Source of the DNA: JABDMH01 sp965223215
Lineage (GTDB): Bacteria > Bacteroidota > Bacteroidia > Chitinophagales > Saprospiraceae
DNA: 64,000 bases
Assembly: GCA_965223215.1 (NCBI GenBank)
Contig: CBDCVZ010000010.1
Location: 806,001 to 870,000 of the forward strand
Direction: 5' to 3'
Position 1 is the stretch's first letter; each line of letters begins with the position of its first letter. Positions 1-8,351 of this stretch are shown piece after piece. Position numbers and translations under genes: made by a program. Under the pieces are notes generated by a model. It was not told where the DNA came from. It saw nothing but the letters and a program-made list of their open reading frames with translations, and did not search any database.

Positions 1-27
1 CGCTGTCACGAGGAGAAAGAATCGCAT
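1..27 (-). CDS. Start of a secreted protein gene, cut by window edge
   Basis: An ATG on the minus strand at 27 opens a frame reading MRFFLLVTA before the window ends. The short basic start followed by hydrophobic residues looks like the beginning of a signal peptide. It lies 7 nt downstream of the stop of the next minus-strand gene, an operon-like spacing. Nothing can be said about function from nine residues. Confidence 0.4.
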
Positions 28-34
28 TGACGCC

Positions 35-406
35 CTAATCAAGATCAAACTCACCGGTCAGCAAATATTTCCGGCCACATTGGCTAATCATTTTGACCTG
101 CACTCGCTGCCGACCGCTGGATAACCTAAATTGCCTTGGATCCACCACCCATTTGAAGGGAGCAACGGTTTGGGGACCTATGCGACGACCCTCAATGTAC
201 AGGACAGCCTGGCTAAGCACTGATGGAATACGCGATTGCACTTTAACCTCGAATGTCTGACGATGAGACGCATTTGTTGGCAAATTAAGCCGGGAAGTGG
301 TGTGGCAGAGTCTTGCCGCCGGCCTTTTGTAGACTTGATAATTTTGTGCGTGCATCTGTGAGATGGTCAAAGTAACCAATAGTGGTATGATGAATAGAGT
401 TTTCAT
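35..406 (-). CDS. Small secreted protein, paralogue of the divergent gene at 886
   Basis: A 123-residue protein of unknown function. I chose the ATG at 406 because it gives a clean signal peptide (MKTLFIIPLLVTLTISQMHAQ); the frame stays open upstream but that adds only a polar extension. The mature part has two cysteines (in RLCHTTS and ISQCGRK) that could form a disulfide. The segments 'YIEGRRIGP' and 'FKWVVDP' match 'RIDGRLIGR' and 'YTWKIIP' of the divergent protein at 886, and both cysteines are kept, so the two genes are paralogues. The spacing of short hydrophobic stretches suggests a small beta-sandwich, but I recognise no named family. A second secreted-protein start lies 7 nt downstream. 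Confidence 0.75.
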   Translation of the reverse strand: MKTLFIIPLLVTLTISQMHAQNYQVYKRPAARLCHTTSRLNLPTNASHRQTFEVKVQSRIPSVLSQAVLYIEGRRIGPQTVAPFKWVVDPRQFRLSSGRQRVQVKMISQCGRKYLLTGEFDLD

Positions 407-885
407 AGTTCTTGCTTGTTGTTTTTGAGTGGCATCTAGATGGATCATAGGACTTTATGGATATTCCACGATAGATGAACATAGTCTGACCACAACAGTA
501 CCTTTCTACCTATAGTGTATTGAGTTGTCCTGTATGTCCTGTGGCCATGAATTCTTCAAGTGCTGATCTCCAGTCAAGGCTATTGTGATCAACCACCGAG
601 ACCACTCGTGGAATATGATGAATAAATTATGACCAAATAAACAGTAAGACCATTTTTAATCTGAATGATGGTTAAGGAGTTGTTCTGAGTTTTTTAACTT
701 GAGCCGGGACAATTTCTATGGTTTAATACACTATTAGTTGAATCAACGCCTCGATGATTCCGTGATCAGGTCCAATCTCTCGGATAGATCATAGTTTTTC
801 AAGAAAAATTGAAAGTAGGAATTTAGTCATTTTAGCTACTCCGCAAGCTATAAAGATTGGTCAATCATCAATAAAATTATTTAGT
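407..885. other. Intergenic region between two divergent paralogues
   Basis: This 479-bp AT-rich stretch separates the two divergent small secreted-protein genes and should contain both promoters. I found no convincing coding frame, terminator hairpin or RNA gene. A short open frame overlapping the upstream part of the minus gene has no recognisable content. Confidence 0.4.
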
Positions 886-1260
886 ATGAAACGAATAATT
901 GTTGCAGTATTTCTACTCTTTTCCATATTCCAAATATATGCTCAATCATCCTTTAGAATTAATCGATTGCCTATGCAATGCAACACACGTGCATTATTAG
1001 GTGTGCCAAAGAGTGTAGTTGAAAGCATCGATTTCCTCATTCGAGTTATTCCGAAAGTGCCAAATCATGTGAGTTACGTCGAACTGAGAATTGATGGCAG
1101 ATTAATAGGAAGAAAAAATGATGGGAATTATACCTGGAAAATAATACCAGATTTCCACATCAGAGGGCCAGGCCTGCACAAAGCACAGGCCAAATTAGTA
1201 ACGAAATGTGGAAATAGTTCGACGTGGGAGAGAACCTTTCGGGTGGATAAGTTGCGCTAG
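886..1260 (+). CDS. Small secreted protein, paralogue of the gene at 35
   Basis: A 124-residue protein with a signal peptide ending IFQIYAQ, so it is expected in the periplasm or outside the cell. Two cysteines (MQCNTR and VTKCGNS) match those of the paralogue at 35-406, as do a 'VELRIDGRLIGR' strand and a 'YTWKI' strand. It is divergently oriented to its paralogue, consistent with an inverted duplication followed by strong divergence. No T9SS sorting domain or enzyme motif is present. Function unknown. Confidence 0.75.
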   Translation: MKRIIVAVFLLFSIFQIYAQSSFRINRLPMQCNTRALLGVPKSVVESIDFLIRVIPKVPNHVSYVELRIDGRLIGRKNDGNYTWKIIPDFHIRGPGLHKAQAKLVTKCGNSSTWERTFRVDKLR

Positions 1261-2159
1261 TGTCCACTCACTCAATCATCACCACTCTGCACATAAAATG
1301 GCTCTAATGCCACCAAGCGGTACGGTATCACTTTGGAAACCGAAAGTAGACTGTGTGAGCAAGAATACTATCACAAAGCAAGCAACAAATCTCAACATCA
1401 AAATAAGGTATGAAATATAGCTGTTGTGATTTAGACTTTAACATAATGAAAGCTATCGGTTCATAAAGATTACAAGTCGAGAGCTCTAACCCTAGATCTT
1501 GACTTTGACTTCGATAGCCTCTACCAATCAACGATCCACAAGGTGATGGCCGTAGAGAATAATTTTGAAGATTTTCATGTGCTATGAAAGTTCTTGAATA
1601 CACTTCAAGATGGTCACACCGAAGTGATGTATGGTCAATTTCAGCTTGTTAGGATTTGGCTATGACCGCATTCGATTTGAATTTTCATGGTATCTTTTTC
1701 CAGGTAGCGAGTCAGAATTCCCATCCGCAGCAAATACTTTTAGGCTAACGCTGACCTACAGTGTCTAAGCACCAGTTGTTCTTCCTCCTTACATATATTA
1801 AGTAGAAGGACTATATCCAGCATGTAAAACCAATGCTTCTACTTAACATAATATTAATTATAGGAAAAGGGGCCTGAGTAAAACCAGACGGAAGAGCCAG
1901 CGAATCTAGTCCATTAAAGAAACTGCCTTTTTCAAATGAGCCGATGATTGCCTGGGATCCAGCCTTGTTCTGAAAAAGTGAGTGCGCAGTAGCATGATGG
2001 CTCCAGCAGCTAGTTGTGGCGGAAAGGAAATATGACTACCATTGGCGATCTGCGTGCCCAACTGTATCAGGTTGTTTTTCGTAAATGACATTCCTTCACC
2101 CACCGTTTTGTTCCTCTGAGCTACCCGGGTTTGCTTAAATTGCATGGTCTTGTTACGTA
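1261..2159. other. 900-bp gene-poor region
   Basis: I see no gene I can support here. Two minus-strand open frames (1328-1603 and 1906-2145) give low-complexity, unrecognisable proteins. The second would start only 14 nt from the divergent ABC transporter start, leaving no room for promoters. The region holds one long inverted repeat (1798-1846) and otherwise looks like decayed sequence. Confidence 0.4.
1798..1846. repeat. 11-bp perfect inverted repeat with 27-nt loop
   Basis: The arms TTAAGTAGAAG (1798-1808) and CTTCTACTTAA (1836-1846) are perfect complements. The surroundings are AT-rich (ATAATATTAATTATA follows). It could be a weak hairpin, a relic of a mobile element, or a protein-binding site. 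No T-run typical of a terminator follows directly. Confidence 0.45.
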
Positions 2160-3017
2160 ATGCCGATGATCACTGTAAACGACTTATCTTACACCTACCC
2201 GGGCAGCGATGCTCCAGTGCTTAAGAAATTGGACTTTTCCATTGCTCGTGGCGAGATTTTTGGTTTCTTGGGTCCATCAGGCGCTGGCAAAAGCACTTGT
2301 CAAAAAATTCTTTATAAAGTGATTTCCGATTATGAGGGTGAGGTGATCATCGACAATAAGGCTTTGGCTGAATGGAATTCAACTTACTTCGAGAGAATTG
2401 GTGTTGGCTTCGAACTACCGAACCACTATGGCAAGCTTAGTGGCAGAGAAAATCTCAATTTATTCGCCACCTTTTATCCTAAGGGTCGATGTCAAAAAAT
2501 TGATGCACTCAGTGAATACTTCGGTCTGGCTCCCGATATGAACAAACCCGTCGATTCTTGGTCAAAAGGTATGAAGATGCGGCTGAATTTTATTCGAGCA
2601 GTGATGCACGATCCAGAGATCTTATTTTTTGATGAACCCACCTCTGGGCTTGATCCTAACAACGCGCATCTGATCAAGCAATATATTCTGGATCTAAAAG
2701 CCCAGGGTAAAACTATTTTCGTGACCACCCATGATATGGCCACCGCAGACGATCTTTGTGATCGGGTTGCCTTTTTGGTGAATGGCAAAATCATAGTCAC
2801 GGATCAACCCGTTACACTAAAGCTCAAGCACGGTCAGGATCTCATCAAAGTTGAATTAAAGAACGGCAATGAACAATCGTTCCCCCTATCTGAGATCGGT
2901 CAAAATGCAACCTTCCTCTCCTTTCTTAAATCGGCACCAGTACTGCGTATTCATACCCAAGAAGCCACTCTTGAGAAAGTTTTCATTGAAGTGACTGGAA
3001 CAGCCCTACAATCATGA
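2160..3017 (+). CDS. ABC transporter ATP-binding protein
   Basis: A 285-residue ATPase subunit of an ABC exporter. Walker A is GPSGAGKST (about residues 39-47), Walker B plus D-loop is ILFFDEPTSGLD, and the switch histidine lies in FVTTHDM. The signature motif is the unusual WSKGMKMRLN rather than LSGGQ, a variant common in ABC-2 drug and peptide exporters. The C-terminal 60 residues after the ATPase core are an accessory domain. It overlaps the next gene by 4 nt (ATGA) and forms an operon with two membrane genes, the arrangement of ABC-2 exporters such as the Rv2686c-Rv2688c fluoroquinolone system. Substrate unknown. Confidence 0.9.
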   Translation: MPMITVNDLSYTYPGSDAPVLKKLDFSIARGEIFGFLGPSGAGKSTCQKILYKVISDYEGEVIIDNKALAEWNSTYFERIGVGFELPNHYGKLSGRENLNLFATFYPKGRCQKIDALSEYFGLAPDMNKPVDSWSKGMKMRLNFIRAVMHDPEILFFDEPTSGLDPNNAHLIKQYILDLKAQGKTIFVTTHDMATADDLCDRVAFLVNGKIIVTDQPVTLKLKHGQDLIKVELKNGNEQSFPLSEIGQNATFLSFLKSAPVLRIHTQEATLEKVFIEVTGTALQS

Positions 3018-3727
3018 CCAAATTCCTAAATCAACTTTCGTCCCAGTTTTTGATATTGCACAGAAATCGTCTGATCATCATTAGTTTGGTGCTAACCATC
3101 CTTTATGTGGCCATTCTCCTTCTACTACAGAACTTACCAAATGTAGAACAGTTTCTCGTACTCTTAATTTATAATGATCCCGCCATCATCGGACTCTTTT
3201 TTGTCGGACTTAGTGTCATCATGGAAAAAAACGATGGGGTGCTGGTCGCCCTATTTGTAACTCCGATCAATCACCATCACTATTTGATCAGCCGGATATT
3301 GTCGCTGTCCATCATTGGCACCTTGTGTGCCGTAGGTATGGGTCTGGCCTTGACTGGGGAGCAATGGAATTTGGCCTGGTGGCCGTTTGTAGCAGGTGTG
3401 TTTTTTACATGCATCATTTTTTCAATCGTAGGTGTGATGTTGGTCAGTTATTCACTGGAGTTTTTACATTTTATGCTGCGATCCATACCATTCTTATTGG
3501 GCTTAAGTCTTCCACTACTTAACTATTTTCAACTCACTGACATCGCCCTATTCCAAGTAGTGCCTATCCAGGGTCCGTTGAATTTAATCATCAGCGGCTT
3601 TGGCCATGAGTCAAGCCACGGACAAATTGTCCTGTCCATCGCTATGAGTACCGGATGGATCATCGTGCTCTACGCCTTGGCTCACCAAATCTTTCGCCGG
3701 CGAATCATCAAGATGAGATTAACATGA
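3014..3727 (+). CDS. ABC-2 type transporter permease subunit 1
   Basis: A 237-residue protein with about six hydrophobic segments (for example residues 20-38, 48-66, 96-115, 122-146, 153-170 and 207-228). It overlaps the ATPase gene upstream and the second permease gene downstream by 4 nt each, so the three are translationally coupled. The pattern fits the membrane half of an ABC-2 exporter. There is no extracytoplasmic domain of note. The two permease subunits are similar in length and topology but not obviously in sequence, suggesting a heterodimeric channel. Confidence 0.82.
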   Translation: MTKFLNQLSSQFLILHRNRLIIISLVLTILYVAILLLLQNLPNVEQFLVLLIYNDPAIIGLFFVGLSVIMEKNDGVLVALFVTPINHHHYLISRILSLSIIGTLCAVGMGLALTGEQWNLAWWPFVAGVFFTCIIFSIVGVMLVSYSLEFLHFMLRSIPFLLGLSLPLLNYFQLTDIALFQVVPIQGPLNLIISGFGHESSHGQIVLSIAMSTGWIIVLYALAHQIFRRRIIKMRLT

Positions 3728-4431
3728 GGCAAGTAACCGTAACGGCCATTTCCGATTTCAAATTGATTTTTCGCGATCGTTCCCTGCGAATTTTCCTCCT
3801 GCTACCTTTGCTCATATTTGCGGTTGTCCTGCTCGGTCTTCCACAGGTTGCAGATCTTGAAAATTGGCAGTTGTTCATTCCTTTGATTGTTGGAGGTGCC
3901 ATATTGCAGACCAGCACCATGTTCGGTTTTATCTATGCCATGGTTCTCATTCATGAGAAGGAATTGGGAGTGGCACGAATGTACGGAGTCTTGCCAATCT
4001 CCAGGGTTATCTTTGTTGTTGGAAGACTCGTAGCTCCTACCCTGCTTTCCATAGTAGTGAGCTTACTATTACTATTCATGCAACCCTTTTATCAACTTTA
4101 CTTCGGAGCGGCCGTCTTCTTAAGCATCCTCTGTGGTCTGGTTGCACCTGCTCTTGCACTCGCAGTGGCCTTGTTTTCAAAAAATAAAATGGAGGGAATG
4201 ACCTGGTTTAAACTGCTAAACCTCGTGATTGCCCTACCTTTGCTGGTATTTATTGCACCCGCCTATGCAAAGTGGTTGTTTTGGATTCCCACCTACTGGA
4301 TCTATAAGATATTCCAAGAAACGATTGACCCATCACCCCTATCTTTGTCATCGGTCATTGGTTTTACCTTTATATTGGGTGTAATCGTCATATTAATTCA
4401 TCACTTCACCCTTCGGCATTTTTCCGAATGA
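3724..4431 (+). CDS. ABC-2 type transporter permease subunit 2
   Basis: A 235-residue membrane protein with about six transmembrane segments. I chose the ATG at 3724, which overlaps the upstream stop as ATGA; the open frame extends 23 codons further upstream, but that part lies inside the preceding permease gene. The segment 'EKELGVARMYGVLPISRV' in a cytoplasmic loop is typical of ABC-2 permeases, where it contacts the ATPase. Last gene of the three-gene export operon; I saw no clear terminator before the next gene. Confidence 0.82.
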   Translation: MRQVTVTAISDFKLIFRDRSLRIFLLLPLLIFAVVLLGLPQVADLENWQLFIPLIVGGAILQTSTMFGFIYAMVLIHEKELGVARMYGVLPISRVIFVVGRLVAPTLLSIVVSLLLLFMQPFYQLYFGAAVFLSILCGLVAPALALAVALFSKNKMEGMTWFKLLNLVIALPLLVFIAPAYAKWLFWIPTYWIYKIFQETIDPSPLSLSSVIGFTFILGVIVILIHHFTLRHFSE

Positions 4432-4529
4432 TATATTCCAACCACTGAGTCCCTGCCCCTTCCAAAAAATCACCCAAAAGGATGAGGGGTGCTGGTTCAG
4501 TCACTCTTATTTTTGAGCAAAAGATTCGC

Positions 4530-6023
4530 ATGAAAGGTAAAGTTCTTTTTCTTGCCCTCTGGCTAGGCTCGTTTTATTTCAGTCTCGGTCAGTCTGATAC
4601 CGTCTTGCTCGATTCTATTCAACATCAGATCATCGATCTGCAAAGCGATACACTCCTCGATTACACCGAGTATTTTATTTATGATGGACAGCACATGCTG
4701 GTTGAGGAATTCTCACTCGACGGTCGCACTCGACAAAAGAAAGATCGAAAGAGATACACCTACGCTGCACACCACGATAGTACAGTAACCTACCGGGGCG
4801 ATGATGATGTCTGGGCACCAAGATTTCTCAAGGTCTTAGCGAAGGACTTTGATGGCAATGGTTCGACCATCGAACAATCAGACGTTTGGGATGAGGATAT
4901 TAAGGGTTGGATCGGAGATATCCGGTTTTCGAATTATCGAAATGAAGCTGGCAGTGTGATCACCTATATTCGCGAGAATTTTGATGAGGAAAATATGCGT
5001 TGGGACACCAACTCACTAACGGAAAACTTTTATAATGATCAGCACATTAGAACCCAATCTATTTTCTTTTTTCGCACGTTTTCTGGTGAAGAACGAAACA
5101 GTAGGCAGATCCTTACCTACGACGATTCCACTGGATATCACATAGCGGATACCACCTATCAGATTCTCATGGATGGTGCAGAGGAATTATCGCGCAGAAG
5201 AGAGTTTCGCCGCACAGCGTTAGGTAGACATCTAGAAACCTTAGAGTTAGCCTATAATACCTCTACGGGCAAGTGGGATTCTCTTGATCGTACTAGCTCT
5301 ACATATAATGACTTGGGACTTACCATTCGTTTTTTTTCTGAGGAATATGATACTGCTATGATGGTCTGGTTGCCCGATTCGGAATCTCAGCGTGTCTATG
5401 ATCTAGACAGCAATATTCTGATGAGAAATTTATTTCTGAACGATTTCTTAAGCGGTGAATTTGTCGAAGCCTTTCGCTGGGAATGGACCTATGATATGAA
5501 CGGCCTAAATGATACATATCTGCAATATCGTAGGAATTCGGATCGGAAATTGGTGCCATGGTTACTGCATACCTACACCTACAATGAGTGGGATTTGGTA
5601 GCCACCGAGAAACTTGAAGATTACGCTGATGAATTTACACTCAATCTGGCGCATAGACTCGATAAATATTTTTATTCGGACGGCACCGTCACTTCAATCA
5701 ATAATCAATATGCCTCGAAACCCTTCGCAATCGGTCCCAACCCAACCACAGACCATCTCCAGGTGTCGGGACAAAACTCAATAAAATTTAGATACAAGAT
5801 ATATGACCTCAATGGAAAATTACTTAGTGGTGGAGTCACAGCTACCCACCACCTGATTCCGTTGCCCATACAGGGAGGAAATTTACTTTTCATTCAAAAT
5901 ACAGGACTTGGCCGGTCAGACCATACAAGTGGAGCAAATCGTACAATTGAAATAGATCTATTTATTCTCCAAAAAAAAGGGCTACCAAGAAGCTCAAAAG
6001 ACGGAAGGTTAAGGCTCAATTAA
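4530..6023 (+). CDS. Secreted T9SS type A cargo protein with frameshifted tail
   Basis: The protein starts at the ATG at 4530 with the signal peptide MKGKVLFLALWLGSFYFSLG; the open frame begins 16 codons earlier without a credible start. The body (about residues 25-390) is rich in repeated 'Y-T/S-Y-N/D-D' blocks such as YTYAAHHDS, LTYDDS and YTYNEWDLV, seen in many Bacteroidota secreted proteins of unknown function. The end is a T9SS type A sorting domain (IGPNPTTDHLQVSG, then YKIYDLNGKLL). In the annotated frame this domain breaks down after 'GGNLLFIQ' and continues with unrelated residues to 6023. The -1-base reading at 5896-5899 restores a normal tail ending in VQLK with a stop at 5955. 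Function unknown. Confidence 0.75.
   Translation: MKGKVLFLALWLGSFYFSLGQSDTVLLDSIQHQIIDLQSDTLLDYTEYFIYDGQHMLVEEFSLDGRTRQKKDRKRYTYAAHHDSTVTYRGDDDVWAPRFLKVLAKDFDGNGSTIEQSDVWDEDIKGWIGDIRFSNYRNEAGSVITYIRENFDEENMRWDTNSLTENFYNDQHIRTQSIFFFRTFSGEERNSRQILTYDDSTGYHIADTTYQILMDGAEELSRRREFRRTALGRHLETLELAYNTSTGKWDSLDRTSSTYNDLGLTIRFFSEEYDTAMMVWLPDSESQRVYDLDSNILMRNLFLNDFLSGEFVEAFRWEWTYDMNGLNDTYLQYRRNSDRKLVPWLLHTYTYNEWDLVATEKLEDYADEFTLNLAHRLDKYFYSDGTVTSINNQYASKPFAIGPNPTTDHLQVSGQNSIKFRYKIYDLNGKLLSGGVTATHHLIPLPIQGGNLLFIQNTGLGRSDHTSGANRTIEIDLFILQKKGLPRSSKDGRLRLN
5896..5899 (+). other. Apparent 1-base insertion in AAAA run, breaks T9SS sorting tail
   Basis: The four A bases at 5896-5899 mark the point where the T9SS C-terminal domain leaves frame. 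Reading on in the frame that starts with ATA at 5899 gives IQDLAGQTIQVEQIVQLK and a TAG at 5953-5955, exactly the expected end of a type A sorting domain. In the current frame the protein reads NTGLGRSDH and runs 68 bases further, overlapping the convergent acetyltransferase gene. A real mutation, a homopolymer sequencing error or slippage are all possible. Confidence 0.8.
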
Positions 6024-6596
6024 GTGTACATGCTTGCCAAATATCCCTTGGGTGATCTCCTTGTCCAAGGCGTTAAGCAGGGTGATTGCTTTGGGCTGAC
6101 CATGCGAGATTTTCATCTGCCACCAGCCCACGTCGTGATATTTTCCGAATTTAAATCCAATGTCCCGGTAAATGCCAACCGGTAGAAATCCTAATTTTTC
6201 ATGAAATTGTACACTTGGTTGATTGGGTAGTGTAATGCCGATGAGTGCATTGGTGAAACCTTGTTTTCGTATGATCTCGATCAGAGCCTGATAAAGCGCC
6301 GTGGCAATCGATTTTCCACGAAATTCAGAACGTACGTAAACTGACAACTCGCGATTCCATTGATAGGCCGTTCGACCCCGATGTGGACTGGCATACGCAT
6401 AGCCGGCTACTACCCCATCAATTATACAAACCAGCCACGGTGATTGCTCCTGCACCTTCTTGACTCGTTGCCAAAAGGCTGCCAGATCGGGAACTTCATA
6501 TTCAAAAGAAGTAGCCGTCTCCCGGATAATGGGTCCATAAATTTCCAACATGCCCGTTACATCCGATTCTACGGCCATGCGAATTTGTATGCTCAT
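6009..6596 (-). CDS. GNAT N-acetyltransferase, phosphinothricin acetyltransferase-like
   Basis: A 195-residue GNAT protein. The order of motifs matches the Pat/Bar subgroup: MSIQIRMAVESDVTGMLEIY at the start, TATSFEYEVP, then the core strand RELSVYVRSEFRGKSIATAL, which binds the pyrophosphate of acetyl-CoA, and NQPSVQFHEKLGFLPVGIYR near the end. Members acetylate free amino groups of small molecules such as phosphinothricin or methionine derivatives; the substrate here is not known. It is convergent with the T9SS gene upstream, overlapping only the frameshifted tail of that gene. Confidence 0.85.
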   Translation of the reverse strand: MSIQIRMAVESDVTGMLEIYGPIIRETATSFEYEVPDLAAFWQRVKKVQEQSPWLVCIIDGVVAGYAYASPHRGRTAYQWNRELSVYVRSEFRGKSIATALYQALIEIIRKQGFTNALIGITLPNQPSVQFHEKLGFLPVGIYRDIGFKFGKYHDVGWWQMKISHGQPKAITLLNALDKEITQGIFGKHVHLIEP

Positions 6597-6750
6597 CTTA
6601 TGATCAAAAATTTAATGATCAGACATTCAGGATATCTGGTGTCAGTAAATAACCAAAATAACAGATAAAGCCCAAAGACCTCTCTAAATTGTGAGCCATA
6701 TTAAAAATCAAGATATTGGAGAACGCTTCTCAACGGTCAACCCAGGTGCC

Positions 6751-7005
6751 TCAGAAAAACGGTGCAAAAAACATCATTGCACCTGCAGTGACGGCCGCAA
6801 TAATTAGCATGATGAAGAGCTCCCGTAAAGTAGCCTTCCAGGTGAGCTTGTCCATCTTTATCTGATCAACCGGAGAGCTCGGAACCATCTTGGGTAATTG
6901 CTGCGTTGACTTTCTTTTCATTGACAAGTAACCTCGTTTTCTCCGTAGGGCCATGTTATTTCGGATGACACTACTACCATAATCTGGAAATGCGGTTGAT
7001 TTCAT
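6751..7005 (-). CDS. Small single-pass membrane protein, unknown function
   Basis: An 84-residue protein with a basic, serine-rich N-terminal half (RRKRGYLSMKRKSTQQ) and one C-terminal membrane segment (about residues 62-82, LFIMLIIAAVTAGAMMFFAP). The positive-inside pattern places the N-terminus in the cytoplasm. No family is recognised. It stands alone, with no gene overlapping on the other strand. Supported by the clear hydrophobic anchor and start codon, but not by any homology I can name. Confidence 0.55.
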   Translation of the reverse strand: MKSTAFPDYGSSVIRNNMALRRKRGYLSMKRKSTQQLPKMVPSSPVDQIKMDKLTWKATLRELFIMLIIAAVTAGAMMFFAPFF

Positions 7006-7385
7006 TGGTTTCGTTTGTTAGAAATTATGATTTACCCTTGCGAAATGCCAGGTCATTCGACTGAGATGGTGGCGAAATCGACGAAGAGCGGTTGCGCAGC
7101 AAAGCTAATCACCCATCGGATTGACGAGGCAGAGGAATTTTATTTGGCAAGTGGAAGGGTGGAAGGATTTCCCTCCCCATCATGTCGGGATGCATTGATC
7201 AATATGGCAATTTCACGTTCAGCTTGCGAGCTCCTTTTTTTTTGAACTTGAATCTTGCTTTTTATCTTACCTTACGCAAAACCAAAGCAGTTTAGAGGGG
7301 GCCAGCCATACAGCTTAAATACCAAGATTTCTCCCGAAATGAGTTCGCTGTGTCCAAATGAAATCAAATTCTGAATTCCCAAAGC
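7006..7385. other. Intergenic region with a gene remnant
   Basis: The 380 bp contain the thioredoxin-gene remnant described separately and otherwise no convincing gene. A plus-strand frame (7015-7245) is open but its translation is unrecognisable and it runs antisense across the remnant, so I do not call it. Confidence 0.4.
7150..7236 (-). pseudogene. Remnant of a TlpA-like thioredoxin gene
   Basis: About 75 bases here align with 9643-9713 inside the TlpA-like gene 2.4 kb away. Shared blocks include AAGGA-TTCCC, ATCAT-TCGG, GCATTGATCAA and ATTTCACG, in the same order and spacing apart from three or four single-base indels. The matching part encodes the region 'REIGHLINASDMMGGKSF' in the intact gene; here the frame is broken by the indels and stops. 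It looks like the decayed trace of a duplicate of that family. Confidence 0.6.
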
Positions 7386-8351
7386 ATGTCTCCCCGAGTT
7401 TATATCACTAGAAGGCTTCCTGCTCCGGCCAAAGCATTGCTTGAAGAAGAGAATTACAACGTAGATGAATGGGCAGAAGATAGAGCCATGAATGCCAGTG
7501 AACTGCACCTCGCTGCACAATCTGCTGATGCTTTGCTTTGCACTTCGCCTGATCGGATCGATGGAGATTTTCTCGCGGCAAATGCACACTTAGATGTGAT
7601 ATCGATCTTTGCCGTAGGCTATGACAACATCGATGTAAAAACCGCCTCAGCATATCAAATTCCGATTGGTCACACTCCTGGAGTACTCACGGAGGCGACG
7701 GCTGAAATCGCCTTTGGCCTCATGTTGGCAACGGCACGGAAAATGTTCTTTCATCATCGGCGGATTCTGAATGGTGAATGGAAGGGTTTTCGACCAGGCA
7801 GTTTTCTCGGTCAGGATCTGAGGGGCCGCACCCTAGGTATCTTTGGTTTGGGGGCAATCGGTACGGCCATGGCAAGGCTTTCATCTCGAGCCTTTGATAT
7901 GCCCATCATCTATCACAATCGAAAGCGCAATGAAGCGGCCGAAGCCACTTTATCCGCAAGGTGGGTGACTTTCGAGGAGTTATTAAGTCAAAGTGATGTT
8001 TTGTCAGTGCATGCCAGCCTTAACCCATCTACCCGTAAGGTGTTTAATGCCGGAGTATTTCAACAAATGAAATCCGACTGCATCTTCATCAATACTTCAC
8101 GTGGTGGACTCGTGGATGAAACGGCGCTGGTCAAAGCATTGCAAGCAAGAGAAATCTGGGGTGCCGGACTGGATGTGCTGGATCCTGAACCCACAGCTTC
8201 GGACAATCCTCTGCTCGATATGGAACACGTCTCAGTCTTACCGCATATTGGTTCAGCCACCAAACAGGCACGAGCTGGGATGTCTAGACTCGCTGCGATG
8301 AACATCATTTCCTTTTATCAATCTGGGAAAGTCTTGCGTCAAGCCCGGTAG
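7386..8351 (+). CDS. D-isomer-specific 2-hydroxyacid dehydrogenase
   Basis: A 321-residue NAD(P)-dependent dehydrogenase that interconverts D-2-hydroxyacids and 2-oxoacids, most like glyoxylate/hydroxypyruvate reductases. The cofactor fold has GLGAIGTAMA. The catalytic triad is complete: R239 in NTSRGGL, E268 in LDPEP and H287 in LPHIG. HTPGVLTEATAEIAF, seen in glyoxylate reductases, is also present. The family is cytosolic and works as a dimer. The gene ends directly against the convergent TetR regulator (stop codons adjacent at 8351/8352). The exact substrate cannot be read from sequence. Confidence 0.9.
   Translation: MSPRVYITRRLPAPAKALLEEENYNVDEWAEDRAMNASELHLAAQSADALLCTSPDRIDGDFLAANAHLDVISIFAVGYDNIDVKTASAYQIPIGHTPGVLTEATAEIAFGLMLATARKMFFHHRRILNGEWKGFRPGSFLGQDLRGRTLGIFGLGAIGTAMARLSSRAFDMPIIYHNRKRNEAAEATLSARWVTFEELLSQSDVLSVHASLNPSTRKVFNAGVFQQMKSDCIFINTSRGGLVDETALVKALQAREIWGAGLDVLDPEPTASDNPLLDMEHVSVLPHIGSATKQARAGMSRLAAMNIISFYQSGKVLRQAR

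Noticed and set aside
1328..1603. Minus-strand open frame of 91 codons
   Set aside because: No homology, signal peptide or gene context; composition looks random.
1906..2145. Minus-strand open frame of 79 codons next to the ABC operon
   Set aside because: Unrecognisable translation and only 14 nt between its start and the divergent ABC start, leaving no room for promoters.
7015..7245. Plus-strand open frame of 76 codons
   Set aside because: Runs antisense to the thioredoxin-gene remnant and has no recognisable content.
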